The notes below the pieces were generated by a model, which was given only the letters and a program-made list of their open reading frames with translations, was not told the origin of the DNA and did no database searches. Below are positions 1-10,227 of a stretch of 64,000 nt of DNA, in pieces. Both the position numbers and the translations under genes were made by a program. The stretch is from Cephaloticoccus primus. Lineage in GTDB: Bacteria > Verrucomicrobiota > Verrucomicrobiia > Opitutales > Opitutaceae. The stretch is from contig NZ_LSZQ01000057.1 in the NCBI RefSeq assembly GCF_001580015.1, positions 1 to 64,000 on the forward strand, given 5' to 3'. Numbering within the stretch: the stretch's first letter is position 1; each line of letters begins with the position of its first letter.

Positions 1-345
1 CAGTAGCCCCCCGATCAAGTAGTTCGTCGCACTCACGATCAGCGATCCACCCACAGCGGCCCAGAAACCGCTTACGTGAAAGCCCTCCACCAGCCGGCCC
101 ACGAGCAAGAACAGCAGCGCATTAATGATCACCATCCCCAGCCCCAAGGTCGCCACGATGAAAGGCAGTGCGAAGAACACCAGGATCGGCCGCAGGATCG
201 CGTTAAAGAAACTGAGCAGCACCACGACCACGAAAAGGGCCGTACGCGTCTCGCACACGATCCCGGGAATCAAGTGCGTGGCGACCGTTACCCCCACGGC
301 GAGCACCAGCCAACGAATGATGAGTTGCGGTAAAGATGCGCTCAT
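1..345 (-). CDS. YvlD/phage-holin-superfamily-IV type small membrane protein (3' end cut by window)
   Basis: Translating the minus strand from ATG at 345 gives at least 115 residues without a stop before the window edge. The sequence opens MSASLPQLIIRWLVLAVGV and contains NAILRPILVFFALPF and ATLGLGMVIINALLFLLVGR, so three to four hydrophobic helices are visible. The 'N-x-hydrophobic-RP' helix followed by a glycine-rich helix is typical of the small PF04020 four-helix membrane family, whose role is poorly known. It has one of the very few recognisable ribosome sites in the window (GGAG five to six bases before ATG). It is divergent from the glycosyltransferase starting at 385, with 39 bases between them. 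Family assignment is by pattern recall only. Confidence 0.7.
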   Translation of the reverse strand, partial: MSASLPQLIIRWLVLAVGVTVATHLIPGIVCETRTALFVVVVLLSFFNAILRPILVFFALPFIVATLGLGMVIINALLFLLVGRLVEGFHVSGFWAAVGGSLIVSATNYLIGGLL

Positions 346-384
346 TTTTGCTCCGCAAGCTCCCGCCCGCAGCGACACCCCGCA

Positions 385-1461
385 ATGAAAATACTCCTCG
401 TACAAGACTACCTGCGCAGCGGCGGCACCGAGCGACAAAGCGTCCTGCTGGCGAATGCCTTCGCGGCAGCCGGCCACCCGACGCAGCTATTGAGCTTTCG
501 CCCGGGCGGGCCGCTCGCCCCCACCCTCTCGCCCGCAGTCACGCGGCGCACGCTGCAAGCCTTTGATACGCGGCTCGACTTCTTCGCACCGGGCCTGTGC
601 CGCGCGATCCGCCGCACTGCGCCCGACGTCGTCTTGTGCATGGGCCGGATGGCCAACTGCTACGCGGGCCGCATCGCCGCGACCGAGAGCTCTGCCCTCA
701 CGGTCGCCACAATGCGCACGGGGAAGCCGCTGCCGCTGCTCGCGCGACGCTCACTCGCGCGAGTCACCCACATCGTCGCCAACAGCCAAGCCGCGCGCGC
801 GACGCTCCAGAGCCGCTACGCCGTGCCGCCCGAGCGGGTCAGCGTCATCCCCAACGCGCTGGTCTTCCCGCCGCTGCCGCAGCCCGAGGCCGCGCAGGCG
901 CGCGCGGCCCTGCGGCGCGAGCACCGCGCCCCGGCGCAAAGCACCGTGCTGCTCGATTGCGCGATGTTTCGCCCCGAGAAAAACCAACGCGCCCTGATCG
1001 AGATCGCCGCCGGGCTGCGCAGTGATTTCGATTGGCAACTCTGGCTCGCAGGCGATGGCGAAAAACTCGCCGAGTGCCGCGCGCGCGCCGCCCGGCTCGG
1101 TGTCACCGAGCGCGTGCGCTTCCTCGGTTTCGTGAGCGATCCGCGCCCGCTCTACGCCGCTGCCGACCTTGCCGTACATGCCTCGCGCAGCGAGTCGCTG
1201 TGCAACTTCCTGCTCGAAGCCCAGGCCGCTGGACTTCCAGCCGTCGCCGCACGCGCCCAGGGAATCGAGGAATGCTTCACCCGCCCGGGAGAAACCGGCC
1301 TTGTGATCGAGCCGGACGACTACGACAGCTTTCGCCAGGCGATCCTGCACTTCGCTCAACCAAAGACACGGTCGCTCGACCGAGCTCCCATGCATGAGGA
1401 AGCCCACGATCCTGCGGCCGCTTACCTCGCCCTCTTCACCCACCTGCTCTCCAAAAATTGA
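385..1461 (+). CDS. GT4-family glycosyltransferase (GT-B fold)
   Basis: This 358-residue protein is a cytoplasmic nucleotide-sugar-dependent glycosyltransferase, probably for lipopolysaccharide or another surface glycan; the acceptor is unknown. The N-terminus (MKILLVQDYLRSGGTERQS) is the GT-B acceptor-domain start with the glycine-rich 'SGGTERQ' loop. The C-terminal half has the donor-site pattern FRPEKNQ, then FLGFVSDPRPLYAAADL, then the E-x7-E motif in SESLCNFLLEAQAAGLP (about residues 268-280). No signal peptide or membrane segment is seen. Its TGA stop overlaps the TTG start of uvrA (TTGA), so the two may be translationally coupled, although functionally they look unrelated. Confidence 0.85.
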   Translation: MKILLVQDYLRSGGTERQSVLLANAFAAAGHPTQLLSFRPGGPLAPTLSPAVTRRTLQAFDTRLDFFAPGLCRAIRRTAPDVVLCMGRMANCYAGRIAATESSALTVATMRTGKPLPLLARRSLARVTHIVANSQAARATLQSRYAVPPERVSVIPNALVFPPLPQPEAAQARAALRREHRAPAQSTVLLDCAMFRPEKNQRALIEIAAGLRSDFDWQLWLAGDGEKLAECRARAARLGVTERVRFLGFVSDPRPLYAAADLAVHASRSESLCNFLLEAQAAGLPAVAARAQGIEECFTRPGETGLVIEPDDYDSFRQAILHFAQPKTRSLDRAPMHEEAHDPAAAYLALFTHLLSKN

Positions 1462-4400
1462 ACCGCGCCCACACCCCCACCAAGCCCGCTTCGTCTCAAC
1501 GCTCCCCAAAAGGGGCTGCGCCCCTGCGACCATCGGCAGCGCGCGCGAAAAAAGACTCCTCGACCCTAAAGCTGCGCGGCGTCCGGCAAAACAATCTCAA
1601 AGGCTTCGACCTCGACCTGCCGCTCGGGAAATACATCGCCGTCACCGGCCTGAGCGGGTCGGGAAAATCCTCACTCGTCTTCGACACACTGCACGCCGAA
1701 GGCCAACGCCGCTACGTCGAGACCTTTAGTGCCTACACCCGCCAGTTCCTCGAGCTGCTGCCCGCGCCCAAGGTCGACTCGATCGAGAACATCCGCCCCT
1801 CAATCGCCATCGAGCAGACCAATACGGTAAAAACCTCGCGCTCGACCGTCGGGACGATGACGGAGCTCTGCGACTACTTCAAAGTGTGGTTCGCCCAAAA
1901 CGCACACTGCTACGACCCCGACACGGGCGAGGAAGTCGAGGACGATACGCCAGCGAGCATTTGGCAGAAAACCCTCGCCGGCTTCGAGAGCCGCACGCTG
2001 CTGCTGTGCTTCGCCGTCAATCGGCCTGCCGCGCTTGGCTGGGGCGAGATTTTCCAAAACCTGAAAGCCCAAGGCTACACGCGCGTAATCGTGGGCACTC
2101 GTGTGGAAAAAATCGACGCGCTCGCTGACTCGCCTAGCGGTGAGGCCGGAGCGGTTTCAGGCGAAGCCCCAACGGGGGCTTCGCAAAGTAAAACGGTCGA
2201 AGACTGCCGCATTTACGTTATCCAGGACCGGCTCACGATTCAGCCGGAGGCGCGCGCGCGCTTTCTCGAAGCCGCCGAGACCGCGCTGCACTTTGGGCAG
2301 GGCCAGGTGTTCCTCTTCAGCCACGATACAAGCGAGCGCGACGCGGCGAAATCCTGCGAGCAAGTCGCCCACTTCTCCAAAGGGCTGCACTCGCCCGGCA
2401 CGGGCCGCCAGTTTCGCGCGGCGAGCCCCGCGCTCTTCTCCTTCAACTCGCCGCTCGGCGCCTGCCCGCGCTGTCGCGGTTTTGGTCGCGTCATCGAGGT
2501 AGACTACCGCCTCGCGATCCCCGACCACTCGCTCTCAATTGAGGGCGGCGCGATCAAGTGCTGGGAGAGCGACATCTACGGCGAATCAAAGAAAGACCTG
2601 CTCAAAGTCGCGCGGCGCCTGAAGATCCCGACGCGAATTCCCTTTGCCGCGCTCACGCCCGAACAGCGCGACCTCGTGATCTACGGCGAGCCCGACTACA
2701 ACGAAGCCGAGGGCCGCGGCTGGCCGAAGTATTGGTACGGGCTCAAGGGCTTCTTCGATTGGCTGGAGAAGAACACCTACAAGATGCACGTGCGCGTCTT
2801 TCTCTCGCGCTACCGCAGCTACAACACGTGCCCCGATTGCCACGGCGCGCGGCTCCAGCCCGAGGCGCTCTGCTGGCGCTGGCAGGGCCGGACGCTCCCC
2901 GAGCTTTACCAGCTCCCCGTATCCGGGCTGCTCGCCCTCATTGAGGGAAGCGAGCAAGACGCGGCAAATAAACGCGGAGCCGCACAAGCGCGCAGTGCCG
3001 AGGCGGCAGTCGGCGCTGCCACCGTCCAGATTCTCACCCGGCTGCGTTATCTCGAAAAAGTCGGCCTCGGCTACCTCACGCTCGACCGCAGCTCGCGCAC
3101 GCTCTCCGGCGGCGAGGTCGAGCGCGTCAACCTCACGAGCTGCCTGGGCTCCTCGCTCGTCGACACGCTCTTCGTCCTCGACGAGCCCTCCGTCGGCCTG
3201 CACCCGCGCGACATCGACCGGCTCATCGAGATCATCCGCAGCCTCACCGCAGCGGGAAACACCGTCGTCGTCGTCGAGCACGACGAAGCCATGATCCGCG
3301 CCGCCGATCACGTCGTGGAGATCGGCCCCGAGGCCGGAAGCGCGGGCGGGCACGTCGTCTTCCAAGGCAGCGTGCCGCAGATGCTCGCCGCGCCGCAGAG
3401 CCTCACGGGCGCCTACTTCTCGGGCCGCGAGAAAATCGATGCACCGCGCGCGCGGCGCGAGGTCACGCTGCCCCCTCTCCCCGCCAGCCAGAGCACCAGC
3501 AAAGATAGCGACGCCGGCAGCACCTCGTTGGGCCGCCAACACGCGGCCCGCCAAGTAAACGGGTCTGCGCCCCAGCCCCCGACTCCCGCGCTGCACATCG
3601 AGCGGGCGACCAAGCACAACCTGCGCGAGCTCTCGCTGCGCGTGCCGCTCCAGCGCTTCGTCGCACTCAGCGGCGTGTCCGGCTCCGGAAAATCGACCCT
3701 GCTCAACCACGTCATTTACCAAGGGCTCATGGCCACGCGCGGCCAGCACGTCGAGGAGCCCGCCACCATCGGCGCGTTGCACTGCGACTTGTCGCTGGGC
3801 GAGGTCGTCCTCGTCGACCAGTCGCCACTCGCCCGCACGCCACGCTCCAACCCCGCGCTGTATTGCGAGGCCTGGGACGACATCCGCGCGCTCTACGCCG
3901 CCACGCCCGCCGCCCAGGCCGCCGGGCTCACCGCCTCCAGCTTCTCCTTCAACAGCGGCGATGGCCGCTGCGAGCACTGCCAAGGTCGCGGCTACGAAAA
4001 GGTCGAGATGCAGTTTCTCTCCGACGTGTTCGTGCCCTGCCCTGTCTGCGAAGGCCGCCGCTTCAAGCCCGAGACGCTCGCCATCCGCTGGCGCGAGCAC
4101 TCGGTCGCCGACCTGCTGGAAACCAGCGTATCTGCCGCCCTGCCCCTCTTCGCCGATCAGCCCAGGATTTTGGAAAAACTGAGCGCGCTCGATTCGCTCG
4201 GGCTCGGCTACCTCACGCTCGGCCAGCCACTCAATACGCTCTCTGGCGGCGAAGCCCAACGGCTGAAGCTGCTGAAATACCTCTCCGCAAAAACGGAAAC
4301 AAAAGCCGCCGCAAACGCCGCTGCTCCCGCGCAAACCGAAGTGGGCGCACTGCTCCTGCTCGACGAACCCACGACTGGCCTGCACCCGCACGACATCAAG

Positions 4401-7400
4401 CGACTGCTCGGCATCCTCCAAAACCTCGTGGACGGCGGCCACTCCGTCATCGTGATTGAGCACAACCTGGATGTCCTCAAATCGGCGGACTGGCTCATCG
4501 AAGTCGGCCCCGACGCGGGCAGCGCAGGCGGCAGAATCGTCGCAGCGGGTACGCCCGAGCAGATCGCCCAAGCCGCCACCGCGACCTCTCCATTCCTGCG
4601 CAGGCTGCTCCAGCCCGTCCGCTCCGGGCGCCAGCCAGCCGCTGCGCACAGTGTCGAAAGCGCGCCGCACACCCGCACGCCTGCGCAAAGAAACGATGCG
4701 CTGACACTGATCAACGCGCGCGAGAACAACCTCAAAAACCTCTCGCTCACGATCCCGCACCACACGCTCTCGGTCGTCACCGGTGTCTCCGGCTCGGGCA
4801 AGTCCACGCTGGCCTTTGACATCATCTTTGCCGAAGGCCAGCGGCGCTTCATGGAGTCGATGTCCGCCTACGCGCGCCAGTTCGTCGAGCAGCTCCCGCG
4901 CCCCGCCATCGACTCGCTCAGTGGCATCCCGCCCACCGTGGCGATCGAGCAGCGCGTCACGCGCGGCTCGCGCAAGTCCACCGTCGCCACGATCACCGAG
5001 GTCGCCCAGTACCTGCGGCTGCTCTACGCGCGGCTCGGCATGCAGCACCACCCGGAGACCGGCCGCCCCGTCACGCCGCTGAGTCCGGCGCAACTGCGCG
5101 AACTGCTCGCGCGGCTGCTCGACAGCCCCGAAGCCCAGCACACCGAGGCGCTCTACCTGTGCGCGCCACTCATTCGCGGACGCAAGGGCCACCACCAACC
5201 CATCGCCACCTGGATCGACAAGCAGGGCTACACGCTCATGCGCGCCGATGGGCGCGTGCTGCCTGTCGCCGCGTTTGAAAAACTCGACCGCTATCGCGAG
5301 CACGACATCGAGGTCGTCATCGCCGACTTGAAGCGCGCCAGCGTGGGCGAGCGTGAACGCGCACTCGATACCGGCCTCAAGCTGGGTAAGAGCACTTGCC
5401 TGCTCGTCTCTGGGGAAGCCCCCGAAACCGCCGCGAAAAAGAAGCGCACTGGCAAAAAACAGCCAGCGGGCAAAGGCGGCCTGCTCCGCTGGCTCTCCAC
5501 CACGCGCACGGATGCCGAGACGGGCGAGTCCTTCCCCGAGCTCGACCCCAAACACTTCTCGTTCAACTCACCGCGCGGCTGGTGCCCCACCTGTCGCGGC
5601 CACGGTATGGTTTTCCCGTGGATGCTCGAACAGGCGGCCGATGACGATGACGATCCGACCGCTCGGCTCCGCAACTTCGGCATCGAAACCGGCGAAGACA
5701 TTTCCGAAGACGGGCAGCCCTGCCCCGACTGCCACGGCACGCGGCTTAACCGCGTTTCACGCGCGGTGAGGCTCTACTTCAAGGCGCCAGCCGAAATGGG
5801 CCGCGCGCCAGCGGCGGCCAGCACAGCGGCAGCCACTGCGGTCGCGCCCGCGATAAGAGACTCGGCAAGTTTGCCCGAGCTGCTCGCGCTCACACCCGCC
5901 GAATTGCTCGCCCACCTGGCCCGGCTCGACCTCGACGCCCGCGGGCGCGCCATCGCCCAAGACATCATCCCGCAGATCGAAGAGCGGCTAAAGTTCCTCG
6001 ACTCCGTGGGCCTCGGCTACCTCTCGCTCGACCGGCCCACGGCCACCCTTTCCGGCGGCGAAGCGCAGCGCATCCGGCTCGCCGCACAGCTCGGCTCCAA
6101 TCTCTCCGGCGTCCTCTACGTCCTCGACGAACCCTCAATCGGCCTGCACGCGCGCGACAACGACTCCCTCATCGAGACCCTCCAAGCCCTGCGCACAAAG
6201 AACAACACGCTGCTCGTCGTCGAACACGACGATACACTCATGGAGCGCGCCGACCACATCATCGACCTGGGCCCCGCCGCCGGACTCCGCGGCGGCGAAC
6301 TGCTCGCCAGCGGCACGCCCGCGCAGATCAAGCGCAACGCGAAATCGCTCACCGGCCTTTTCCTCAAAAAAGGCATCTCGCACCCCACACGCGGCCACTA
6401 CCGAACGCTCCCCGAAAGCCTGCGCGAACTCATCGCAGCCGACACTGCCGCTGCCGCAGCGGCGACGGCCAAGACACGCCAAGGGCCAGCCGCCCTCCCG
6501 CCCCGCCCGCGCCGCAAAAACAGCGCCGCGGATACCTTGACCTTAAGAGGCGCCACCCTGCGCAACCTGCGCGGCATTGATCTGCACCTGCCGCTCGGGC
6601 GCCTGATCATGGTTGCCGGCCCCAGCGGCGCGGGAAAATCCACGCTCTTTCGCGACATCCTCCACCCCGCCGTCACCCAAGCCATCAAAACCGGGAAAGC
6701 CAAACTCACCCCGCCCAAGCCCAAGCGCAGTCGCACCGCAGCGCTCAGCCAGCAAACAACCAGTCGCCCCGACGGCGCACCAACGGATGCGCGCACAGTA
6801 AAGGAGTCTGCGACTCCCTTTGCTGAGCTCATCAACGGGCACCGCTTCAAATCCGTGATCGAGGTCGACCAATCGCCGATTGGCAAAACGCCGCGCTCCA
6901 CCCCCGCGACCTACCTCGGCATCTTCGACCTGATCCGCCAGTTCTTCGCCTCGCTGCCCGAAGCCAAAATGCGCGGCTACAGCGCCAGCCGCTTTTCCTT
7001 CAACACTGCGGGCGGCCGCTGCGAAACCTGTGCCGGCGCAGGCCGCATCAAACTGGAAATGGCCTTCATGCCCGCGACCTACCTGCCCTGCGAAGACTGC
7101 GGCGGCAGCCGCTACGCACCCGAGATTTCGGAAATCCGCTGGAAGGGGAAGTCTATCGGCGAAGTGCTCCAGATGAGCTTTGAGGAAGCCGCTGCGTTTT
7201 TTGACTTTCACAGCCGCCTCGCCGAAGTCTGCCAACTGATGGTCGACTGCGGCCTCGGCTACCTCTCGCTCGGCCAAAGCTCGCCCACGCTCTCTGGCGG
7301 CGAAGCCCAGCGGCTCAAACTCGTGACCGAGCTCGTGCGCGGGCTCAGCAGCTACCGCGAGAAAACCCGCGGCCAGCTCCCGCACAACCTCTACATCCTC

Positions 7401-7676
7401 GAAGAGCCCTCGATCGGCCTGCACCTCAGCGACTGCGAAAAACTCATCGGCGTGCTCCACTCCCTCGTCGATCAAGGCCACACCGTGATCGTCATCGAGC
7501 ACCACCTCGACCTCCTCGCCGAGGCCGATTACCTCGTCGAGCTCGGCCCCAGTGGCGGCCCCGGCGGCGGCCAACTCCTCTACCAAGGCGAGCTCCCCGG
7601 CCTGCTCGAAAACCCCGAGCTCGCCCCCCAGTCCCCCACCGCCCCCTACCTCCGCGAAAAACTGCAAAGCCGCTGA
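1458..7676 (+). CDS. uvrA: Double-length excinuclease ABC subunit A (four ABC modules)
   Basis: This is the damage-recognition ATPase of nucleotide excision repair. At 2072 residues it is about twice the usual 940 and reads as two UvrA proteins in tandem. Walker A motifs: GLSGSGKS (64-71), GVSGSGKS (739-746), GVSGSGKS (1109-1116), GPSGAGKS (1721-1728). Signature LSGGE motifs lie near 549, 928, 1531 and 1945. Walker B Asp-Glu pairs are at 575, 969 and 1557, but in the fourth module the pair is Glu-Glu (1982-1983). Each half has CxxC zinc pairs (for example [32 protein letters not shown]). Fused UvrAs of this type are known from Chlamydiae and Verrucomicrobia. The start is TTG at 1458 inside the preceding stop; the first ~35 residues are a non-conserved extension. 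Several linkers contain short hairpin repeats (separate entries). Confidence 0.95.
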   Translation: MNRAHTPTKPASSQRSPKGAAPLRPSAARAKKDSSTLKLRGVRQNNLKGFDLDLPLGKYIAVTGLSGSGKSSLVFDTLHAEGQRRYVETFSAYTRQFLELLPAPKVDSIENIRPSIAIEQTNTVKTSRSTVGTMTELCDYFKVWFAQNAHCYDPDTGEEVEDDTPASIWQKTLAGFESRTLLLCFAVNRPAALGWGEIFQNLKAQGYTRVIVGTRVEKIDALADSPSGEAGAVSGEAPTGASQSKTVEDCRIYVIQDRLTIQPEARARFLEAAETALHFGQGQVFLFSHDTSERDAAKSCEQVAHFSKGLHSPGTGRQFRAASPALFSFNSPLGACPRCRGFGRVIEVDYRLAIPDHSLSIEGGAIKCWESDIYGESKKDLLKVARRLKIPTRIPFAALTPEQRDLVIYGEPDYNEAEGRGWPKYWYGLKGFFDWLEKNTYKMHVRVFLSRYRSYNTCPDCHGARLQPEALCWRWQGRTLPELYQLPVSGLLALIEGSEQDAANKRGAAQARSAEAAVGAATVQILTRLRYLEKVGLGYLTLDRSSRTLSGGEVERVNLTSCLGSSLVDTLFVLDEPSVGLHPRDIDRLIEIIRSLTAAGNTVVVVEHDEAMIRAADHVVEIGPEAGSAGGHVVFQGSVPQMLAAPQSLTGAYFSGREKIDAPRARREVTLPPLPASQSTSKDSDAGSTSLGRQHAARQVNGSAPQPPTPALHIERATKHNLRELSLRVPLQRFVALSGVSGSGKSTLLNHVIYQGLMATRGQHVEEPATIGALHCDLSLGEVVLVDQSPLARTPRSNPALYCEAWDDIRALYAATPAAQAAGLTASSFSFNSGDGRCEHCQGRGYEKVEMQFLSDVFVPCPVCEGRRFKPETLAIRWREHSVADLLETSVSAALPLFADQPRILEKLSALDSLGLGYLTLGQPLNTLSGGEAQRLKLLKYLSAKTETKAAANAAAPAQTEVGALLLLDEPTTGLHPHDIKRLLGILQNLVDGGHSVIVIEHNLDVLKSADWLIEVGPDAGSAGGRIVAAGTPEQIAQAATATSPFLRRLLQPVRSGRQPAAAHSVESAPHTRTPAQRNDALTLINARENNLKNLSLTIPHHTLSVVTGVSGSGKSTLAFDIIFAEGQRRFMESMSAYARQFVEQLPRPAIDSLSGIPPTVAIEQRVTRGSRKSTVATITEVAQYLRLLYARLGMQHHPETGRPVTPLSPAQLRELLARLLDSPEAQHTEALYLCAPLIRGRKGHHQPIATWIDKQGYTLMRADGRVLPVAAFEKLDRYREHDIEVVIADLKRASVGERERALDTGLKLGKSTCLLVSGEAPETAAKKKRTGKKQPAGKGGLLRWLSTTRTDAETGESFPELDPKHFSFNSPRGWCPTCRGHGMVFPWMLEQAADDDDDPTARLRNFGIETGEDISEDGQPCPDCHGTRLNRVSRAVRLYFKAPAEMGRAPAAASTAAATAVAPAIRDSASLPELLALTPAELLAHLARLDLDARGRAIAQDIIPQIEERLKFLDSVGLGYLSLDRPTATLSGGEAQRIRLAAQLGSNLSGVLYVLDEPSIGLHARDNDSLIETLQALRTKNNTLLVVEHDDTLMERADHIIDLGPAAGLRGGELLASGTPAQIKRNAKSLTGLFLKKGISHPTRGHYRTLPESLRELIAADTAAAAAATAKTRQGPAALPPRPRRKNSAADTLTLRGATLRNLRGIDLHLPLGRLIMVAGPSGAGKSTLFRDILHPAVTQAIKTGKAKLTPPKPKRSRTAALSQQTTSRPDGAPTDARTVKESATPFAELINGHRFKSVIEVDQSPIGKTPRSTPATYLGIFDLIRQFFASLPEAKMRGYSASRFSFNTAGGRCETCAGAGRIKLEMAFMPATYLPCEDCGGSRYAPEISEIRWKGKSIGEVLQMSFEEAAAFFDFHSRLAEVCQLMVDCGLGYLSLGQSSPTLSGGEAQRLKLVTELVRGLSSYREKTRGQLPHNLYILEEPSIGLHLSDCEKLIGVLHSLVDQGHTVIVIEHHLDLLAEADYLVELGPSGGPGGGQLLYQGELPGLLENPELAPQSPTAPYLREKLQSR
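2161..2204 (+). repeat. Hairpin-plus-box repeat module embedded in uvrA (first copy)
   Basis: A perfect 10-bp inverted repeat (GCGAAGCCCC at 2161-2170, GGGGCTTCGC at 2175-2184, AACG between) is followed by AAAGTAAAACGGTCGAAGAC. The 14 bases AAACGGTCGAAGAC (2191-2204) are identical to the end box of intergenic repeat copy A, read on its minus strand. A nested module inside copy A has the same layout: hairpin with a CAACG loop, then GCAAAAT, then the GGTCGAAGAC box. In uvrA the module is read in frame, adding roughly residues 235-249 ([15 protein letters not shown]) to a linker. Confidence 0.7.
3530..3573 (+). repeat. Hairpin-plus-box repeat module embedded in uvrA (second copy)
   Basis: GGGCCGC (3530-3536) and GCGGCCC (3543-3549) form a 7-bp stem with loop CAACAC, followed by GCCAAGTAAACGGGTCTGCG and CCCC. 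The layout matches the module at 2161-2204 (stem, CAAC loop, stem, AAGTAAA, GGTC-type mini-hairpin) with different stem bases. It lies in the linker joining ABC modules 1 and 2 and is translated in frame. Similarity was judged by eye. Confidence 0.55.
6775..6816 (+). repeat. Hairpin-plus-box repeat module embedded in uvrA (third copy)
   Basis: GCGCA (6775-6779) and TGCGC (6788-6792) flank the loop CCAACGGA, followed by GCACAGTAAA and then the mini-hairpin GGAGTC-TGC-GACTCC (6802-6816). It again shows the stem / CAACG loop / AGTAAA / GTC-hairpin order seen at 2161 and 3530, all on the uvrA sense strand. It lies in the linker of ABC module 4. A weaker partial match (GGCAAATAAACGCGG, from about 2963) and an isolated GGGGC-TGC-GCCCC hairpin near 1513 may be further remnants. 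Confidence 0.55.
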
Positions 7677-7790
7677 TCTGCCCTTTCACTCCCCTGCGCC
7701 GCGGTCACGCATCCGCCGACGCCCCCCCAGTGGCAGCGCCATGACTACAAACGGGAAAAACCAAAAGCACCCGGGAGGCAGCGCAGGGCC

Positions 7791-8474
7791 TTAGCCCAGG
7801 ATGGTTTGGAGGAACTCGCTGGGGTCGGATAGATCGGCGAGGGCGAGTGTGGGCGAGTGGGACGCGAGCTCGGCCAGTGTGAATGTCCCCGTTGCCACGG
7901 CGATTGCTTGTGCGCCGATCACACGCGCGCACTCGATGTCGCGCGGTGTATCGCCAATGATGAAGCAGCGCTCCGGCGCAAAGGCGCGGCCTCCGTTGGC
8001 AGCCTGGGCACGGCGCAGCGCATGCGGGCCCAGCTCGTTGCGCAGCGCGCTATCGTCGGCGAATGCCCCAAACGAAAAGTAGTGCCAAGCGTCGTAGCGG
8101 GCGAGTTTGAGCTGCGCGCCTGCGCGGAGGTTGCCCGTGAGCAGCCCTTGGGCGACGCGCGGGTTGGCGTGGAATGTGTCGAGCAGTCCGATCACGCCCG
8201 GGAGCAGCTCGCCCGGGCCGCGCGTGAGCTCTTCGTCGAGCACCTCCAGGTAGGCGTCGAGGTAGCGGGCGATATTTGCCTCGCTGGGCTCGATCTTGAA
8301 ATGCTCCAGGACGGCACGGGTGATCCACTTATCGGTACGGCCCGCCCAATCGACCACACCCAGATCGCAGTCTTGGCCAAAGGCCTTCTGGAAACCGCGC
8401 TCCATCGCGCGAACGCCTGCGCCGCGACCGGCGATAATCGTGCCATCAATGTCCCAGAGTAACAGTGTGTCCAT
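7791..8474 (-). CDS. HAD-superfamily phosphatase (phosphoglycolate-phosphatase-like)
   Basis: This 227-residue protein has the HAD nucleophile motif LLWDIDGTI at residues 5-13 (Asp8 nucleophile, Asp10 acid/base). Motif II is the LLTGN segment, motif III lies near the RAQAAN segment, and the motif IV region is CFIIGDTPRDIECARVIGAQ, the signature of the subfamily with a C1 helical cap. It is probably a cytoplasmic small-molecule phosphatase such as phosphoglycolate or beta-phosphoglucomutase type; the substrate cannot be read from sequence. It converges on uvrA, leaving 114 bases between the stops. No ribosome-binding motif precedes the ATG at 8474. Confidence 0.85.
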   Translation of the reverse strand: MDTLLLWDIDGTIIAGRGAGVRAMERGFQKAFGQDCDLGVVDWAGRTDKWITRAVLEHFKIEPSEANIARYLDAYLEVLDEELTRGPGELLPGVIGLLDTFHANPRVAQGLLTGNLRAGAQLKLARYDAWHYFSFGAFADDSALRNELGPHALRRAQAANGGRAFAPERCFIIGDTPRDIECARVIGAQAIAVATGTFTLAELASHSPTLALADLSDPSEFLQTILG

Positions 8475-8753
8475 GTGCGCGCCGAGCTAGACGGCAATCC
8501 CCCGAGCGGTAAAGCGTGCGGGCGCTGCGGCTACTACTCAGGGAGCCCACTCACGCTCCCGCGGGACCTCTGGCTTCTCCGTCATGCGGCACGGTCGTTG
8601 CCGCCCGCAGCAAGAGGCGAAGAGGAAAAGTACTTACTGAAACTGGCCCAAGCGGTGAGGCGGGGCAGGCCGCATGGCGCGTGCACCTCTGCGCCCCTCC
8701 AACCCGTAGCCCAGAAGTCCGCATAATCCGCGCGTGCGCCGTGCGCGCTCCAC
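8475..8753. other. Intergenic region between the HAD gene and lpdA, nothing recognised
   Basis: These 279 bases separate the HAD gene (5' end at 8474, minus) from the lpdA 3' end (8754, minus). They should hold the lpdA operon terminator and the HAD promoter. I see GC-rich inverted segments (for example around 8724-8752, GCGCGTGCGCCGTGCGCGC) but no hairpin followed by a T tract, no tRNA, and no open frame with protein-like composition. Confidence 0.5.
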
Positions 8754-10133
8754 TCAGAGAGCGTGGAGGGCGGATTTGCCCACGGCGAGTGCGGCCTCCT
8801 TCACGGCTTCACTCATGGTCGGGTGGGCGTGGATGGTCCGCGCGAGGTCTTCGGCGCTGCCGTGGTACTCCATGTGAGTGACGACTTCGCTGATGAGCTC
8901 GCCCGCGTTTTTGCCCAGGATTTGCGCGCCGAGCAGTTGGTCAGTCTCCGCATCGGCGATGATTTTCACAAAGCCCTCGGCCCCGTCGTTGGCGTGGGCG
9001 CGCGCGTTGGCGGCAAAGTTGAATTTGCCGACCTTGACCTTGCGGCCCGCTTTTTTGGCAGCGTCTTCGCCGAGCCCGACGGTCGCCAGCTCGGGGTCGG
9101 TGTAAATGATCGCGGGCATCAGGTCCCAATTAATGTGCCCGCCTTTTCCGGCGATCCATTCGGCGACGGCGGCGCCGTCCTCCTCGGCCTTGTGTGCGAG
9201 CATGGGGCCATCGACCACGTCGCCAATCGCGCGGATGTGCGGCACGCTGCTGCGCAACTGCGCATCGACCTGAATCCGGCCCGAGGGCGTGAGGGCGACG
9301 CCCGCCTTGTCGAGGCCGAGCGAGTCGGTGAAGGGCCGGCGGCCCACGGAGACGAGCACCTTATCCGCAGCAAAACGCAGCGGCTTGCCGTCGCGCTCGG
9401 CGTGCAGCGTGCCCTTTTCCCAGCCGGTGACTTTGGCGCCGACTTCGATTTTGAGCCCCTGTGCCTGGAGCAGGCGCGTGTACTGGCGGACGATATCGGC
9501 ATCGGCCACAGGGCCGCCGATCTGCGGGAGAAACTCCACAACCGTGACCTCCGCGCCGAGCCGCGCCCAGACTAAGCCGAGCTCAAGCCCGATCGCGCCG
9601 CCGCCCACGACAGCGAGTTTTTGCGGCACAGCGGAAAAGCTGAGGGCCTCGGTCGAGGAGACGATGCGCTCGCCATCGAATTTGAGGAAGGGCAGCTCGA
9701 CGGGCGCAGAGCCGGTGGCGACGACGATGTTTGCCGCGCCGAGTTTTTTATCGCCGATGGCCAGCGTCTTCGCGTCGAGGAAGCGGGCCTCGCCGCTGAT
9801 CACCGTGACCTTGCGCGCCTTGGCCAGCGCAGCGAGGCCGCTCGTCATCTTGGCAACGATGCTTTCTTTCTTCTTCAGCATCGCGGGCAGATCGACTTCT
9901 AGTCCGGCGATTTTCAGGCCGTGCTCCGCCGCGTGTTTTTTGGCGAAGACGACGTGCTCGGAGGAGGCGAGCAGCGCCTTGCTCGGGATGCAGCCGACGT
10001 TGAGGCAAGTGCCGCCGAGCGTCGCCCGCTTATCGATGAGGGCGATTTTCCCGAGGCCGAGCTGTGCCGCGCGAAATGCGCACACGTAGCCGCCGGGGCC
10101 CGCGCCGATGACGATGAGGTCGTAAGTTTCCAT
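8754..10133 (-). CDS. lpdA: Dihydrolipoyl dehydrogenase (E3)
   Basis: This 459-residue FAD-dependent disulfide oxidoreductase reoxidises the dihydrolipoyl arm of the 2-oxoglutarate dehydrogenase complex with NAD+. The N-terminal FAD site is GAGPGGYVCAFRAAQLG, and the redox-active disulfide is in GGTCLNVGCIPSKALL (about residues 40-55). The NAD site is VVGGGAIGLELG, and the C-terminal catalytic dyad is in HAHPTMSEAVKEA. Length matches the family. It is the third gene of a minus-strand operon after sucA and sucB, 94 bases downstream of sucB, which points to a dedicated E3 for this complex. Confidence 0.96.
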   Translation of the reverse strand: METYDLIVIGAGPGGYVCAFRAAQLGLGKIALIDKRATLGGTCLNVGCIPSKALLASSEHVVFAKKHAAEHGLKIAGLEVDLPAMLKKKESIVAKMTSGLAALAKARKVTVISGEARFLDAKTLAIGDKKLGAANIVVATGSAPVELPFLKFDGERIVSSTEALSFSAVPQKLAVVGGGAIGLELGLVWARLGAEVTVVEFLPQIGGPVADADIVRQYTRLLQAQGLKIEVGAKVTGWEKGTLHAERDGKPLRFAADKVLVSVGRRPFTDSLGLDKAGVALTPSGRIQVDAQLRSSVPHIRAIGDVVDGPMLAHKAEEDGAAVAEWIAGKGGHINWDLMPAIIYTDPELATVGLGEDAAKKAGRKVKVGKFNFAANARAHANDGAEGFVKIIADAETDQLLGAQILGKNAGELISEVVTHMEYHGSAEDLARTIHAHPTMSEAVKEAALAVGKSALHAL

Positions 10134-10227
10134 GATGCGTAAACGAGTCCAGACGTGGTGGGTGGCGGGCTGGCAGGCGGCGGGGCCGTTGCGGGCAGCA
10201 GGCAGGCAGTGTGCAGTGCACGTGCGC

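Noticed and set aside
2586-5555. Very long minus-strand open frame (989 codons) opposite uvrA
   Set aside because: It is the antisense shadow of a high-G+C gene with strong third-position bias. The product is low-complexity (Val/Leu/Gly/Glu/Arg) with no domain, while the plus strand encodes clear ABC motifs.
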